DNA from: JAWVFM01 sp038237625
GTDB taxonomy: Bacteria; Actinomycetota; Thermoleophilia; Solirubrobacterales; 70-9
Reading direction: 5' to 3'
Length of the DNA: 64,000 bases
NCBI GenBank assembly: GCA_038237625.1
Contig: JBBRYM010000001.1
Coordinates: 1 to 64,000 of the forward strand
The notes beneath the pieces were generated by a model that was given only the letters and a program-made list of their open reading frames with translations, was not told the DNA's origin and did no database searches. Each line of letters opens with the position of its first letter. Position 1 is the first letter of the stretch. The position numbers were made by a program, and so were the translations under genes. Positions 43,355 through 52,300 of the stretch are shown in pieces.

Positions 43355-45006
43355 GGGTCGAGCAGCACGCCGGGATTCATGATCCCGGCGGGATCGACAG
43401 CCGCCTTCGCGCCCCGCAGGGCCGCGGCGAAGGCATCGGGACGCTGGCGGTCGTACCAGGGGCGGTGATCGCGGCCGACGGCGTGGTGGTGGGTGATCGT
43501 CCCGCCGGCATCGATCACGGTGTCGGAGACCGCTGCCTTGATCTCGTCCCACTGAGCGACCTCCTCGCCGCGGCGGGCGGGAGCGATGATCGTGAAGTAT
43601 GGAGCGGGACCGTCCGGGTAGACGTGGGTGAAGCGGCAGGACAGGCGGGGCGAGCCCGGGCCGTTCGGCGGCGCTCCGCATGCTTCGGCGACAGCGGCAG
43701 CTGCGGCGTCCATCACCTGCGCGTGAAAGGCGGGAAAGCGATCCCAGGTGATGGCCGTCTCAAAGGTGTCGCTGAGGACTCCGACTGCGACGAGGGTGTC
43801 GCGGAGGTACGGCGCCGCCAGGAAAGCATGGCGCCACGAGCCCACCGGGTCGGAGCCCGCGTCGGCCGTAGGCGGATTGGCACGGACGGCGCCCGGCGCG
43901 GGCTGGGAAACCGACTGGCCCTTGACCTCGCCGGGCTGGCCGCCGTGGTCGCCCGCGCATTCGAGGGTGAGGTTCATGGCGGTATCGACGGGGTGGTGGG
44001 CGGACTCGAAGCCGAGAACGAGGAGCGACTTCCCGGCTGGCCCGGCCCCGGTGACCTCGGACTCCGTTGCGTCGAGCAGACGGCAGTTGGAGGGGTGCAG
44101 GCCGGCTTGAGAAAGCTCGCGAACGGCTTCGGCTGCGGCGTGGAAGTCGTCGAAGGCGACCCCGCAGGAGAGCTTGTAGACCGGCTTTGCCTGCAGGCGG
44201 ACCCACGCCTCGGTGACGATCCCCAGCGTCCCCTCGGATCCGAGGAGCAGGCGGTCGGGGCTGGGCCCGGCGCCGGAGCCCGGCAGCCGGCGGCTCTCCC
44301 ATGCGCCGGCAGGGGTGATTGCCCGCACCGATTCGACGAGGTCATCGATGTGGGTGTAGAGCGTCGCGAAGTGACCACCGGCGCGGGTTGCGATCCACCC
44401 TCCCAGGCTCGAGTACTCGAACGACTGGGGGAAATGGCGAAGCGTCAGCTCGTGCTCGCGCAGCTGGTCCTCGAGGGCGGGGCCGAGAACGCCGGCCTGG
44501 ATGCGGGCGGCGCGGGAGCTCCGGTCGATCTCGAGGACGCGGTCGAGGTTGCGCAAGTCGATCGACACGGCCCCGGCGTAGTCGCCGCCGAGGCGCGGCT
44601 CAACCCCGCCGACGACGCTGGTGCCGCCGCCGTAGGGGATCGCGGCGAGCGACGCGTCGGCGCACCATCCAAGTACCGCTTCGATCTCTGCCTCGGTCGT
44701 GGGGAAGGCGACGACGTCGGGCGGGTTTTCGATCTGGCCGCGAAAGCCGCGGACCACGTCACGGTAGGCCTTGCCGAGTGCGTGGGAGACGCGGTCGTAG
44801 GCGTTGGTGCTGCAGAGATCGACGAGGGAGGCGGGTGGCTCGATCCGTGGGGCGCTCAGCTCGATCGCATCGAGGGGGACGGGAGCTTCGATGTCCGTCA
44901 CTTCGAAGCCCAGGCGGTCCTTCACCGCCTGGGCGGCGCCCTCGAGCCCGGCGCGGTCGGGCTGCTGGTCCTCGTACCCCCAGCCCCAGTGCTTGCGCCT
45001 GCGCAT
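43351..45006 (-). CDS. AGPS-like FAD-linked oxidase (alkyl-DHAP synthase family)
   Basis: A 551-residue flavoprotein. IPYGGGTSVVGGVEP and LRHFPQSFEYSSLGGWIATRAGGHFATLYTHIDDLV form the FAD-binding PCMH domain. SRRLPGSGAGPSPDRLLLGSEGTLGIVTEAWVRL follows, and GGTITHHHAVGRDHRPWY holds the His cluster typical of alkyldihydroxyacetonephosphate synthases, with CRFTHVYPDGPAPY before it. In ether-lipid synthesis this enzyme swaps the acyl chain of acyl-DHAP for a fatty alcohol. A DUF559 cassette lies just upstream of its start. Confidence 0.85.
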   Translation of the reverse strand: MRRRKHWGWGYEDQQPDRAGLEGAAQAVKDRLGFEVTDIEAPVPLDAIELSAPRIEPPASLVDLCSTNAYDRVSHALGKAYRDVVRGFRGQIENPPDVVAFPTTEAEIEAVLGWCADASLAAIPYGGGTSVVGGVEPRLGGDYAGAVSIDLRNLDRVLEIDRSSRAARIQAGVLGPALEDQLREHELTLRHFPQSFEYSSLGGWIATRAGGHFATLYTHIDDLVESVRAITPAGAWESRRLPGSGAGPSPDRLLLGSEGTLGIVTEAWVRLQAKPVYKLSCGVAFDDFHAAAEAVRELSQAGLHPSNCRLLDATESEVTGAGPAGKSLLVLGFESAHHPVDTAMNLTLECAGDHGGQPGEVKGQSVSQPAPGAVRANPPTADAGSDPVGSWRHAFLAAPYLRDTLVAVGVLSDTFETAITWDRFPAFHAQVMDAAAAAVAEACGAPPNGPGSPRLSCRFTHVYPDGPAPYFTIIAPARRGEEVAQWDEIKAAVSDTVIDAGGTITHHHAVGRDHRPWYDRQRPDAFAAALRGAKAAVDPAGIMNPGVLLDP

Positions 45007-45037
45007 GCGCAGACCCTAACGGGGGCACGAAAGCACC

Positions 45038-45075
45038 CTGGCGACTTTCTTCCGGTATGCAGAACCTTCCCGCCA
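45038..45075. repeat. Left terminal repeat of cassette 1
   Basis: Outer arm CTGGCGACTTTCTT, spacer with CCGGTATG, inner arm GAACCTTCCCGCCA. TGGCG at one end pairs with CGCCA at the other. The gene's ATG (45057) is in the spacer. Confidence 0.85.
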
Positions 45076-45899
45076 CCCCCGACGAGAAATGCGCCGAGAC
45101 CGCGGCAAAGCAACACGGGGTGATCACGACCCAGCAGCTGCTCGCGGCAGGGCTCGTAGCGAGCGCCATCCATCGGCGGGTCCGCGCGGGGCGCGTACAC
45201 CCGCTCTACCGCGGTGTGTATGCGTGGGGGCATACGGGGTTGAGCAACGAGGGCAGATGGATGGCGGCGGTCTTGGCGTGTGGCAAGGGTGCCGCTCTCA
45301 GTCACCGCTCGGCGGCCGAGCACTGGAAGCTCCTGGAGGGCTGGAGCTCACCGATCCACGTCACGGTCCCGGGCGACGGCGGGCGCTCGCAACGCAAGGG
45401 ACTCACCACTCACCGCTCTTCCTCCTTGACTTCTTCGACGGCGGCGCTGCGCGACGGCATCGCGGTGACAGACCCGGCAAGGACGATCGCCGACCTCAGA
45501 CGTACGGAGAGCCAGGGGCTCGTCGCCAAGGCGATCAGGCAGGCGAGCTTCAGGCGGCTCGACATCGGCAATGAAGGAGGGCACATCTGCGAGCGCTCCG
45601 AGCTCGAGCGGCGATTCCTTCGCTTCTGTCATCGAAACGGACTGGCGCTTCCCGAGGTGAACGTGCCGATCGCGCCCTACACGGTGGACTTCCTCTGGCG
45701 CAGGCAATCACTGGCGGTCGAGACCGACGGCTGGGAGGCTCACCGCGGCCGTCAGGCCTTCGAGGACGACCGTGCTCGCGATGCCTTCCTGCGCAAGCTG
45801 GGTTATGAGGTGCTGCGATTCACCTGGCGCCAGCTGGAGCAAGACTCCGCTTCGGTGCTCGCGCTCCTTCGCCGCTATTTACACGTCGGAGTTCCGTGA
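45057..45899 (+). CDS. AbiEi-like winged helix plus DUF559 nuclease-like protein
   Basis: A 280-residue protein. Residues 10-75 (KQHGVITTQQLLAAGLVASAIHRRV, then VHPLYRGVYAWGH) form the winged-helix domain of AbiEi-type antitoxins. SNEGRWMAAVLACGKGAALSHRSAAEHW links to the C-terminal DUF559 domain (residues 195-280), a Vsr-like PD-(D/E)XK fold: NVPIAPYTVDFLWRRQSLAVETDGWEAHRGRQAFEDD, with the acidic D and ETDG as likely metal ligands. No toxin gene is adjacent. A paralogue is at 53746. The start codon lies within the left terminal repeat. Confidence 0.85.
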   Translation: MQNLPATPDEKCAETAAKQHGVITTQQLLAAGLVASAIHRRVRAGRVHPLYRGVYAWGHTGLSNEGRWMAAVLACGKGAALSHRSAAEHWKLLEGWSSPIHVTVPGDGGRSQRKGLTTHRSSSLTSSTAALRDGIAVTDPARTIADLRRTESQGLVAKAIRQASFRRLDIGNEGGHICERSELERRFLRFCHRNGLALPEVNVPIAPYTVDFLWRRQSLAVETDGWEAHRGRQAFEDDRARDAFLRKLGYEVLRFTWRQLEQDSASVLALLRRYLHVGVP

Positions 45900-45915
45900 C
45901 CCTCCTCGGAGGGCC

Positions 45916-45953
45916 TGGCGGGAAGGTTCCGGTATGAGTAAGAAAGGCGCCAG
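45916..45953. repeat. Right terminal repeat of cassette 1
   Basis: Inner arm TGGCGGGAAGGTTC, spacer with CGGTATGAGT, outer arm AAGAAAGGCGCCAG. It is the inverse of the left repeat except in the spacer, which reads the same way in both copies. It ends two bases from the stop of the opposite-strand reductase gene. Confidence 0.85.
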
Positions 45954-45955
45954 AA

Positions 45956-48088
45956 CTACCAGTGGATGCCGCGCATCAGGTTCGCGAACATCACCTGCTG
46001 GTCGGATGCGCTCTCCTCGGCTGAGGTACCTCGCTCGTCGCGGGCTGCGCCCGCTGCCTTTTCGCCCTTCGCCGCCTTGGAGTCGGGGAACAGGTGGTAG
46101 GCGCTGTTGAGGATGTAGTCCACCGACTTGGGGTTGACCGTGTAGAGCAGCTGACCCAGCGTTCCCAGAGGCGTGGCGATCCGCTTCGGCTGGTGGATGA
46201 TCGCGTCGCAGATCATGTCCGCGGCCTTGTCGGGGGTGATCGTCGGGAAGCGGTCGTACATCTTCGTCGGCGCGATCATGGGTGTGCGGACGAGCGGCAT
46301 GTTGATCGTGGTGATGTGGACGTTGTCGTCGATGATCTCCGAAGCGATGCAACGAGAGAACGCGTCGAGTGCCGCCTTCGACGCCACATAGGCCGAGAAC
46401 CGCGGCGTGTTGGTCTGCACGCCGATCGAGCTCACGTTCACGATCTGGCCGGAGCGCCGCTCGCGCATGCCGGGCAGGACCTTGAGGATCAGCCTCACGG
46501 CCCCGAAGTAGTTGAGCTGCATCGTGCGCTCGAAGTCGTGGAAGCGGTCGTACGACAGCGCGATCGAACGGCGAATCGAGCGCCCGGCGTTGTTCACCAG
46601 CACATCCACCCGGCCATGCTGTTCGAGCGCCTCCTCGGCCATGCGGTCGATGTCCTCCATGTCGGAGAGATCGCAGCGATGGATGTAGGCGAGCCCTCCC
46701 CCGGCCTCGATCTGGTCGCGGGTCTCCTCGAGCTTCTCGGGCGTCCGCGCGACGAGCAGGACGGTCCCGCCCGCCTCGGCGATCTTCAGGGCGGCGGACT
46801 TGCCGATTCCCGAGGACGCCCCGGTGACCATGACGTAGCGACCGCGAACCTGCTTTTCGAGGTTCGCGGTGCCCTGCAAGCGCCGTCCGACCCGGAGGAG
46901 CTCGTCGGGGATCTGCTGCTCGAGCACCTGCGCGGCGCCGCTCACGATCCCCCGCCGGCCGCGAACGGCTCCCATCAGCGTCCTATCGCTGAACAGGTCC
47001 GGATCGAGATGGCGCTCCCAGTAGTCCCAGAGGATGTCCGCGTACGCCTCGAGCGGCGGCACCTTGATGCCTGTGCCGGCGAGCGCTGCCTGGGTCTGGC
47101 GCGAGTCGAAGTGGGTTGGCCAGCCGACGTAGGTAAGGACCTCCTTGGGGATCCCGAATTCCCCGAGCGCCCGCTCCGCCGCCCTCCCCGCAAGCGGAAC
47201 GCCCGACAGGGCGAGGCGAACGAGCGGCGTGATTGCGTCAACCGCGGCAGGCGGCACCCTGACCGTTGCCTCAGGGGCATGAGCTGCCCGCGCGAAGACG
47301 TCGATCGCCTCGCCGGCCGTCGGCGGGTTCGGATCGACGAGGTGAAAGGCGCGCCGGTCGAGCCCTTCCGCGTGGGCGATGTGATCGATCGCCTTGGCGA
47401 CGAAGTCGACGGGGACGATGTTGATCTCCCGGCCCTCAAGGCCCGGCATCGGCATCCACTGCGGCACGGTGTTTCGCAGACGGCGGATCAGCTTGAAGAA
47501 GTAATAGGGACCGTCGATCTTGTCCATCTCGCCGGTCTCGGAATGACCCACGACGATTCCCGGCCGGTAGATCCGCCAGGGCCGGGTGCACTGGGTCCGT
47601 ACAACCTTCTCGGACTCGTGCTTGGTCCGGAAGTAGGGATTGACGTCGAGGTTCTCGGCCTCCTCGAACATGTCCTCGCGGAACGTCCCCTTGTAGAGGC
47701 CCGCGGCGGCGATCGAGCTGACCTGGTGAACGCATCCCGCCTGCAATGCCTCGGCGAGCTCGACCATGTGCCTGGTTCCCTCGACGTTCGCGACCCGCTG
47801 CGACTGGGCGTCGGCGGTGACGTCGTAAATCGCCGCCAGATGGAAGGCGTGATCGACGCCCTTCATCCGCTCGACGTCGGCATCAGAAACCCCCAGACGC
47901 CGCTGCGAGAGGTCGCCGACCACGCCGACGATGCGCTCCTCGTCAACCTCCCACCGGCTGCGGAGCTCGGCGAGCCTGCCCTTGGAGCCCTCTCGCACGA
48001 GTACGTAGATGGTCCCCTCGCGCTCGAGCAGAAGCTCGATGAGATTGCGGCCGATGAACCCCGTTGCCCCGGTCACGAAATACGACAC
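45956..48088 (-). CDS. Two-domain reductase: extended SDR fused to classical SDR (acyl-CoA reductase type)
   Basis: A 710-residue fusion. The N-terminal half (1 to about 375) is an extended SDR of the fatty-acyl-reductase/male-sterility kind: YFVTGATGFIGRNLIELLL, VGDLSQRRLGVSDAD, FHLAAIYDVTAD, YFRTKHESEKVV. The C-terminal half (about 400-650) is a classical SDR: YVMVTGASSGIGKSAALKIAEAGG, VLVNNAGRSI, FSAYVASKAAL. The same two-domain plan occurs in mycobacterial AcrA1 (Rv3391), which makes fatty alcohols. The GTG start is 24 bp from a divergent gene. Downstream on the same strand is an AGPS-like gene beyond cassette 1. Confidence 0.82.
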   Translation of the reverse strand: MSYFVTGATGFIGRNLIELLLEREGTIYVLVREGSKGRLAELRSRWEVDEERIVGVVGDLSQRRLGVSDADVERMKGVDHAFHLAAIYDVTADAQSQRVANVEGTRHMVELAEALQAGCVHQVSSIAAAGLYKGTFREDMFEEAENLDVNPYFRTKHESEKVVRTQCTRPWRIYRPGIVVGHSETGEMDKIDGPYYFFKLIRRLRNTVPQWMPMPGLEGREINIVPVDFVAKAIDHIAHAEGLDRRAFHLVDPNPPTAGEAIDVFARAAHAPEATVRVPPAAVDAITPLVRLALSGVPLAGRAAERALGEFGIPKEVLTYVGWPTHFDSRQTQAALAGTGIKVPPLEAYADILWDYWERHLDPDLFSDRTLMGAVRGRRGIVSGAAQVLEQQIPDELLRVGRRLQGTANLEKQVRGRYVMVTGASSGIGKSAALKIAEAGGTVLLVARTPEKLEETRDQIEAGGGLAYIHRCDLSDMEDIDRMAEEALEQHGRVDVLVNNAGRSIRRSIALSYDRFHDFERTMQLNYFGAVRLILKVLPGMRERRSGQIVNVSSIGVQTNTPRFSAYVASKAALDAFSRCIASEIIDDNVHITTINMPLVRTPMIAPTKMYDRFPTITPDKAADMICDAIIHQPKRIATPLGTLGQLLYTVNPKSVDYILNSAYHLFPDSKAAKGEKAAGAARDERGTSAEESASDQQVMFANLMRGIHW

Positions 48089-48112
48089 AGGCGCGACCTT
48101 ACACTCTCTCGA

Positions 48113-48418
48113 ATGAGCTTCCGCATCATCGGCGATTCCGGGGATCCTGGCCGCCCTGAGCTCCAACTTGGGCGCGCGGCTGGAGCTCAGTCAGGCTTCG
48201 AGAGACGAGCCGCGCGCGATGGGGTCCAGGTCCTCGCCCACGGCGCACTGGTGTGTCCGAGTTGCGACATGCCGATCGCGCTGGCGAGCCCGCTCGGGGC
48301 AGGATCCCGGCTTCATTGCGCGTTCTGTGAGCACACGGCGAGAGCGCGGGAGTTTCTCGTCCGCGACGTCTTCGACACCCTCGCCAACGAGGCCCAGCTC
48401 GTCGCCCGCATCGTGTAG
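48113..48418 (+). CDS. Small zinc-ribbon protein
   Basis: A 101-residue protein with CPSC (near residue 48) and CAFC (near residue 71), spaced as a zinc ribbon, followed by a helix (REFLVRDVFDTLANEAQLVARI). The N-terminal 40 residues are polar and variable. No family was recognised. It is divergent from the reductase fusion, with only 24 bp between starts, so the two probably share a regulatory region. The call rests on the ordered CxxC pairs and a sensible start. Confidence 0.6.
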   Translation: MSFRIIGDSGDPGRPELQLGRAAGAQSGFERRAARDGVQVLAHGALVCPSCDMPIALASPLGAGSRLHCAFCEHTARAREFLVRDVFDTLANEAQLVARIV

Positions 48419-48448
48419 GCAGCGCCTTGTCCGGGGAGTGTTGAGACG

Positions 48449-49246
48449 ATGGCGCGGAGGCGATTCCTGCGGGCGGTGAGCTCATCCGTGGCCGCTTTGC
48501 TCCTCCTCCTCGCGCTGCCCGGGCTAGCCGGCGCGAAATTCATCTGGCCCGCTGCGTGGCACCCCCACGTCGGCACTGCCAAGCGCTACGCGGCGAACCG
48601 CGCCGGCACGGTCCACTTCGCGGTCAAGGGGCTCGACGGGCGGATGCGCGGCGACAACGCGAGCGCAACCGCTCCCATGGCGAGCACCTTCAAGGTCCTC
48701 CTGCTCCTGACCTACTTGCGCCAGCATTCGGTTCGCCATCGGCCGCTGGACGACAGCGAGAGAGACCTGCTCGGGCCGATGATCCGCATCTCCGACAGCG
48801 TCGCCGCAACGCGTGTCCGCGACATCGTCGGCGTCGCCGCGATCGAGCGGCTCGCGCACGATGCTCACCTCCAGGACTTCACCTACAACTCGGTCTGGGG
48901 GCTTTCCCGCGACAGCTCCCGCGACCAGGTGCGCCTCATGTACCACCTGGAGCGCTACATCCCAAAGCGCCACCGCCACTACGCACTTGATCTCCTGAGG
49001 ACGATCACCCCGTCGCAGCGCTGGGGCGTCGGCCAGGTGCACCTCGGCCACTGGAAGCTCTTCTTCAAGGGCGGTTGGGGCAGCGGATCGGGCGCCGTGG
49101 ACCACCAGGTGGCGCTGATCAAGGCCCGCGGCGAGCGCGTTTCGCTTGCGATCCTGACCGAGAACGACGGCACCCACGACTACGGCAAAGAGACCCTCCA
49201 GGGAGTGGCGAAACGCTTGCTGCGCGGCCTGGCGCACGTCCCCTAG
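48449..49246 (+). CDS. Secreted serine hydrolase with beta-lactamase fold
   Basis: A 265-residue protein with an Arg-rich signal peptide (cleavage near LAGAKF, residue 29). MASTFKVLLLL contains the catalytic SxxK near residue 77. The SDN position reads ISDSVAA and the KTG position reads KGGWG near residue 205. The class A general base motif ExxLN was not found. It probably acts on peptidoglycan or another amide/ester rather than giving drug resistance. Confidence 0.8.
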   Translation: MARRRFLRAVSSSVAALLLLLALPGLAGAKFIWPAAWHPHVGTAKRYAANRAGTVHFAVKGLDGRMRGDNASATAPMASTFKVLLLLTYLRQHSVRHRPLDDSERDLLGPMIRISDSVAATRVRDIVGVAAIERLAHDAHLQDFTYNSVWGLSRDSSRDQVRLMYHLERYIPKRHRHYALDLLRTITPSQRWGVGQVHLGHWKLFFKGGWGSGSGAVDHQVALIKARGERVSLAILTENDGTHDYGKETLQGVAKRLLRGLAHVP

Positions 49247-49300
49247 CGGTCCCTGCACACCGCGTCGCAGAGAACGCCGAAGTCTTAGACTCGCAGGGGA

Positions 49301-52300
49301 ATGGCCGACAGCCCGATAGTCGAGATCCAGATGCCCCAGATGGGGGAATCGGTGACCGAGGGGACGATCCTCGAATGGCACGTCACCGAAGGCGAGGAGG
49401 TGGCCGAAGGCGACACGGTCGTCGAGGTCTCGACCGACAAGATCGACGCTGAAGTTCCCGCACCGTCGAGCGGTGTGATCACCAAGATCCTCGCCGCAGT
49501 GGACGACACCGTGACCGTCGGCCAGGCGCTCGCGGAGCTCGACCCCAACGGCTCCGGCAACGGCGCTTCGCCCTCGTCCGACGGCGCTGACGCCGCGCCG
49601 ACGGCAGAAAAGACACCTGGGGTTCCCCAGGAGCCACCGGGCCTAGCCACCGCAGGAACCGGCGAGGGCGACCAGGACCTCGGTGGCGGCGCTTCGACCG
49701 AAGAGCATCAGGCCGACGCCGAATCGGGCGGCCAGGAGATTGTGATCGCCATGCCCGAGATGGGCGAATCCGTCACCGAGGGCACGGTGCTCGAGTGGCA
49801 TGTGTCCGAGGGCGATGAGGTCGCCGAGGGCGACACGGTGATCGAGGTCTCGACCGACAAGATCGACGCCGAGGTCCCGGCCCCGGCCAACGGAGTCATC
49901 ACCAAGCTTCTGGTCAAGCCGGACGACGTCGTCAAGGTGGGCCAGCCCATGGCGGAGATGAACACCGCTGGAATAACTCCGCAGGAATCCTCCGCTTCGC
50001 GTCCGGTTCCGGCGGGTTCGGGCGACGACGAGGCGGCAGGCTCGGCCGCAAGCACCGCGACTTCGTCGCTAGCCCCATCGACCGATACGAGGGCAACGCC
50101 GGTCGCGCGTCGAGCCGCCGCAGAGAGCGGAGTTGACCTGACCGCCGTCACGGGCAGCGGAGCCGGTGGCAAGGTCACCAAGGCCGACGTGCTGGCAGCC
50201 GGCAACGGCGCCGGGGCGGCCACCGCCCCGGCGGCTGCCGCTGGCGAGGCGAAGCCGCTTCGCGGGCCCGCGGCGATGCTCGCCGAGACGATGAATGCCA
50301 GCCGCGAGGTGCCGACCGCGACCTCGTTCCGCACGGTCCCCGTCGACGTCCTCGACGCCAAGCGCAAGGCCCTCAACGGCGTCCTCAAGGACCGGGGAAT
50401 GAAGGTTTCCTTCACCCACCTCATCGCCTGGGCGATCGTGAAGGCGGCGCAGGATTGGCCGGTGATGGGCCGCTCGTTCGAGACGCGCGACGGCAAGCCC
50501 TTTGTGATCGAGCCCGCGGCGGTCAACCTCGGCATCGCGGTCGACGTGGAGCGCAAGGGCGGTCGCAGCCTCATGGTCCCCTCCCTCAAGGACTCAGACA
50601 GCCTCGACTTCGCGGGCTTCCATTCCCACTACGAGGACCTGATCACGAGGACGCGCGAAAACAAGCTCTCGGCCGACGACTTCAAGGGCACCACGATCAG
50701 CCTCACCAATCCCGGCGGCCTCGGCACGGTCGCCTCCGTGCCGCGGCTCATGAGCGGCCAGGGCACCATCGTCGCCTGCGGCTCGCTCGCTTACCCGGTC
50801 GAGTGGGCCCACGCTCCGGCCGATCGCATCAAAGCCCTCGGGATCTCGAAGGTCATGACGATGACTTCGACCTACGACCATCGGGTTATCCAGGGGGCTG
50901 AGTCGGGCTCGTTTTTGCGGCGCATCGACCAGCTCCTACAGGGCGAGGACGACTTCTACGAGTCGGTCGCGTCGGACTTTGGCCTCTCTCCAAGCGTCGT
51001 CACCTCCGCCTACCCCGCATCGGCGTCCGCGCCCGGGCTGGGAGCGACCGCCGCCCCCTCCGCGGCATCGCTCGCCGCGCCTGCGGCTCCCGACAACGAG
51101 CTGCTTCAGGCCGTTCAGGCCGCGACCTCCCTCCTCAAGGCCTACCGCACCCACGGCCATCTCGCCGGTCGCCTCAACCCGCTCGGCGGCGAGCCCAAGG
51201 GAGATCCGGCGCTCGAACCGGAGAACCTGAACCTCACGCCCGAGCTCATGTCACGAATCCCGGCGTCGATCCTGCGGATCGGTGTGGAGGGCGAAACGCT
51301 GCTCGAGGCCCTGCCGAGGATGCGCGAGTCCTACTGCGGAACGATCGGGTACCAGATCGAGCACCTCGCCTCCCATCAACAGCGCATGTGGTTGCGCGAG
51401 ATGATCGAGACGGGCGCGCATCGCACCCCGCTCACGCCTGACGAAAAGCGTGCCCTGTGCTCCCGGTTGATCGAGGTATTCCAGTTCGAGCGCTACCTGC
51501 AGAAGGCCTACCTCGGCCAGAAGATGTTCTCCATCGAGGGCCTCGACGTCGTCGTCCCGATGATCGACGAGCTCGTGACCCTCGCCCGGCGCGGCGGCGC
51601 CGAAGAGGTCGTGATCGGCATGGCCCATCGCGGCCGCCTCGGGGTCCTCGTCCACAACACCGGCCGCTCGGTCGAGTCGATCCTCGCCGAGTTCGAGGGC
51701 GCCAAGGCCTTCGAGCAGGTCAAGGCCATCGCCGCGATCCCGCATTCCGGTACGGGCGACGTCAAGTATCACCACGGAGCCGAGGGCATCTTCTCCACAC
51801 GAGACGGCGAAGAGATCAAGGTCCGCATGTACCCCAACCCCAGCCACCTCGAGTTCGTCGATCCGGTCGTCACCGGCGGCGCTCGCGCGACGCAGACCGC
51901 GCACTCCGGTCCGATGCTCCACCACAACGCCTCGATCGCCGTTCCCCTCCTTCTGCACGGCGATGCCGCGTTCCCGGGGCAGGGAGTCGTTGCGGAGACA
52001 CTCAACCTCCAGTCGCTGGAGGGCTACTCGACGGGCGGGACGGTCCACCTCATCACCGACAACCAGGTTGGCTTCACGACCGACCCCGGCGAGGACCGCT
52101 CGACTCCCTACGCGGCCGACCTCGCAAAGGGCTTCAACTGCCCGATCATCCACGTCAACGCCGACGAGGTCGAGTCGTGCGTCGCCGCGATCCGGCTGGC
52201 GATGGCGTACCGCGAGCGCTTTGCCCGCGACGTCGTGATCGACCTAATCGGCTACAGGCGCTACGGCCACAACGAAACCGATGAGCCCGCCTACACGCAG

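Larger units (their letters stand above)
45038..45953 (+). mobile_element. DUF559 gene cassette 1 with terminal palindromic inverted repeats
   Basis: A 916-bp unit bounded by 38-bp repeats (45038-45075 and 45916-45953) that enclose one gene. In inverted alignment the outer 14 bases match at 13 positions and the inner 14 at all 14; the middle ten instead match in direct orientation (CGGTATG). It lies two bases from the stop of the reductase fusion and 31 bases from the start of the AGPS-like gene, both on the opposite strand. No clear target duplication is visible. Confidence 0.65.

Noticed and set aside
43351..45006. DprE1 (decaprenylphosphoryl-ribose oxidase), suggested by the nearby UbiA phosphoribosyltransferase.
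   Set aside because: The sequence has the HHHAVG and other motifs of the AGPS group rather than those of DprE1.
45057..45899. A type IV toxin-antitoxin pair based on the AbiEi-like domain.
   Set aside because: No AbiEii-like toxin gene is adjacent to either copy, and the C-terminal domain is nuclease-like rather than antitoxin-like.
45030..45960. Target-site duplication flanking DUF559 cassette 1.
   Set aside because: The bases immediately outside the two repeats do not match, so no duplication is claimed.
46094..48112. A very long plus-strand open frame opposite the reductase fusion, and similar long frames opposite the membrane proteins near 7500-9000 and 27000-28000.
   Set aside because: They have Arg/Gly/Asp-rich composition, no family motifs and lie opposite genes with clear motifs. 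They are GC-bias shadows.
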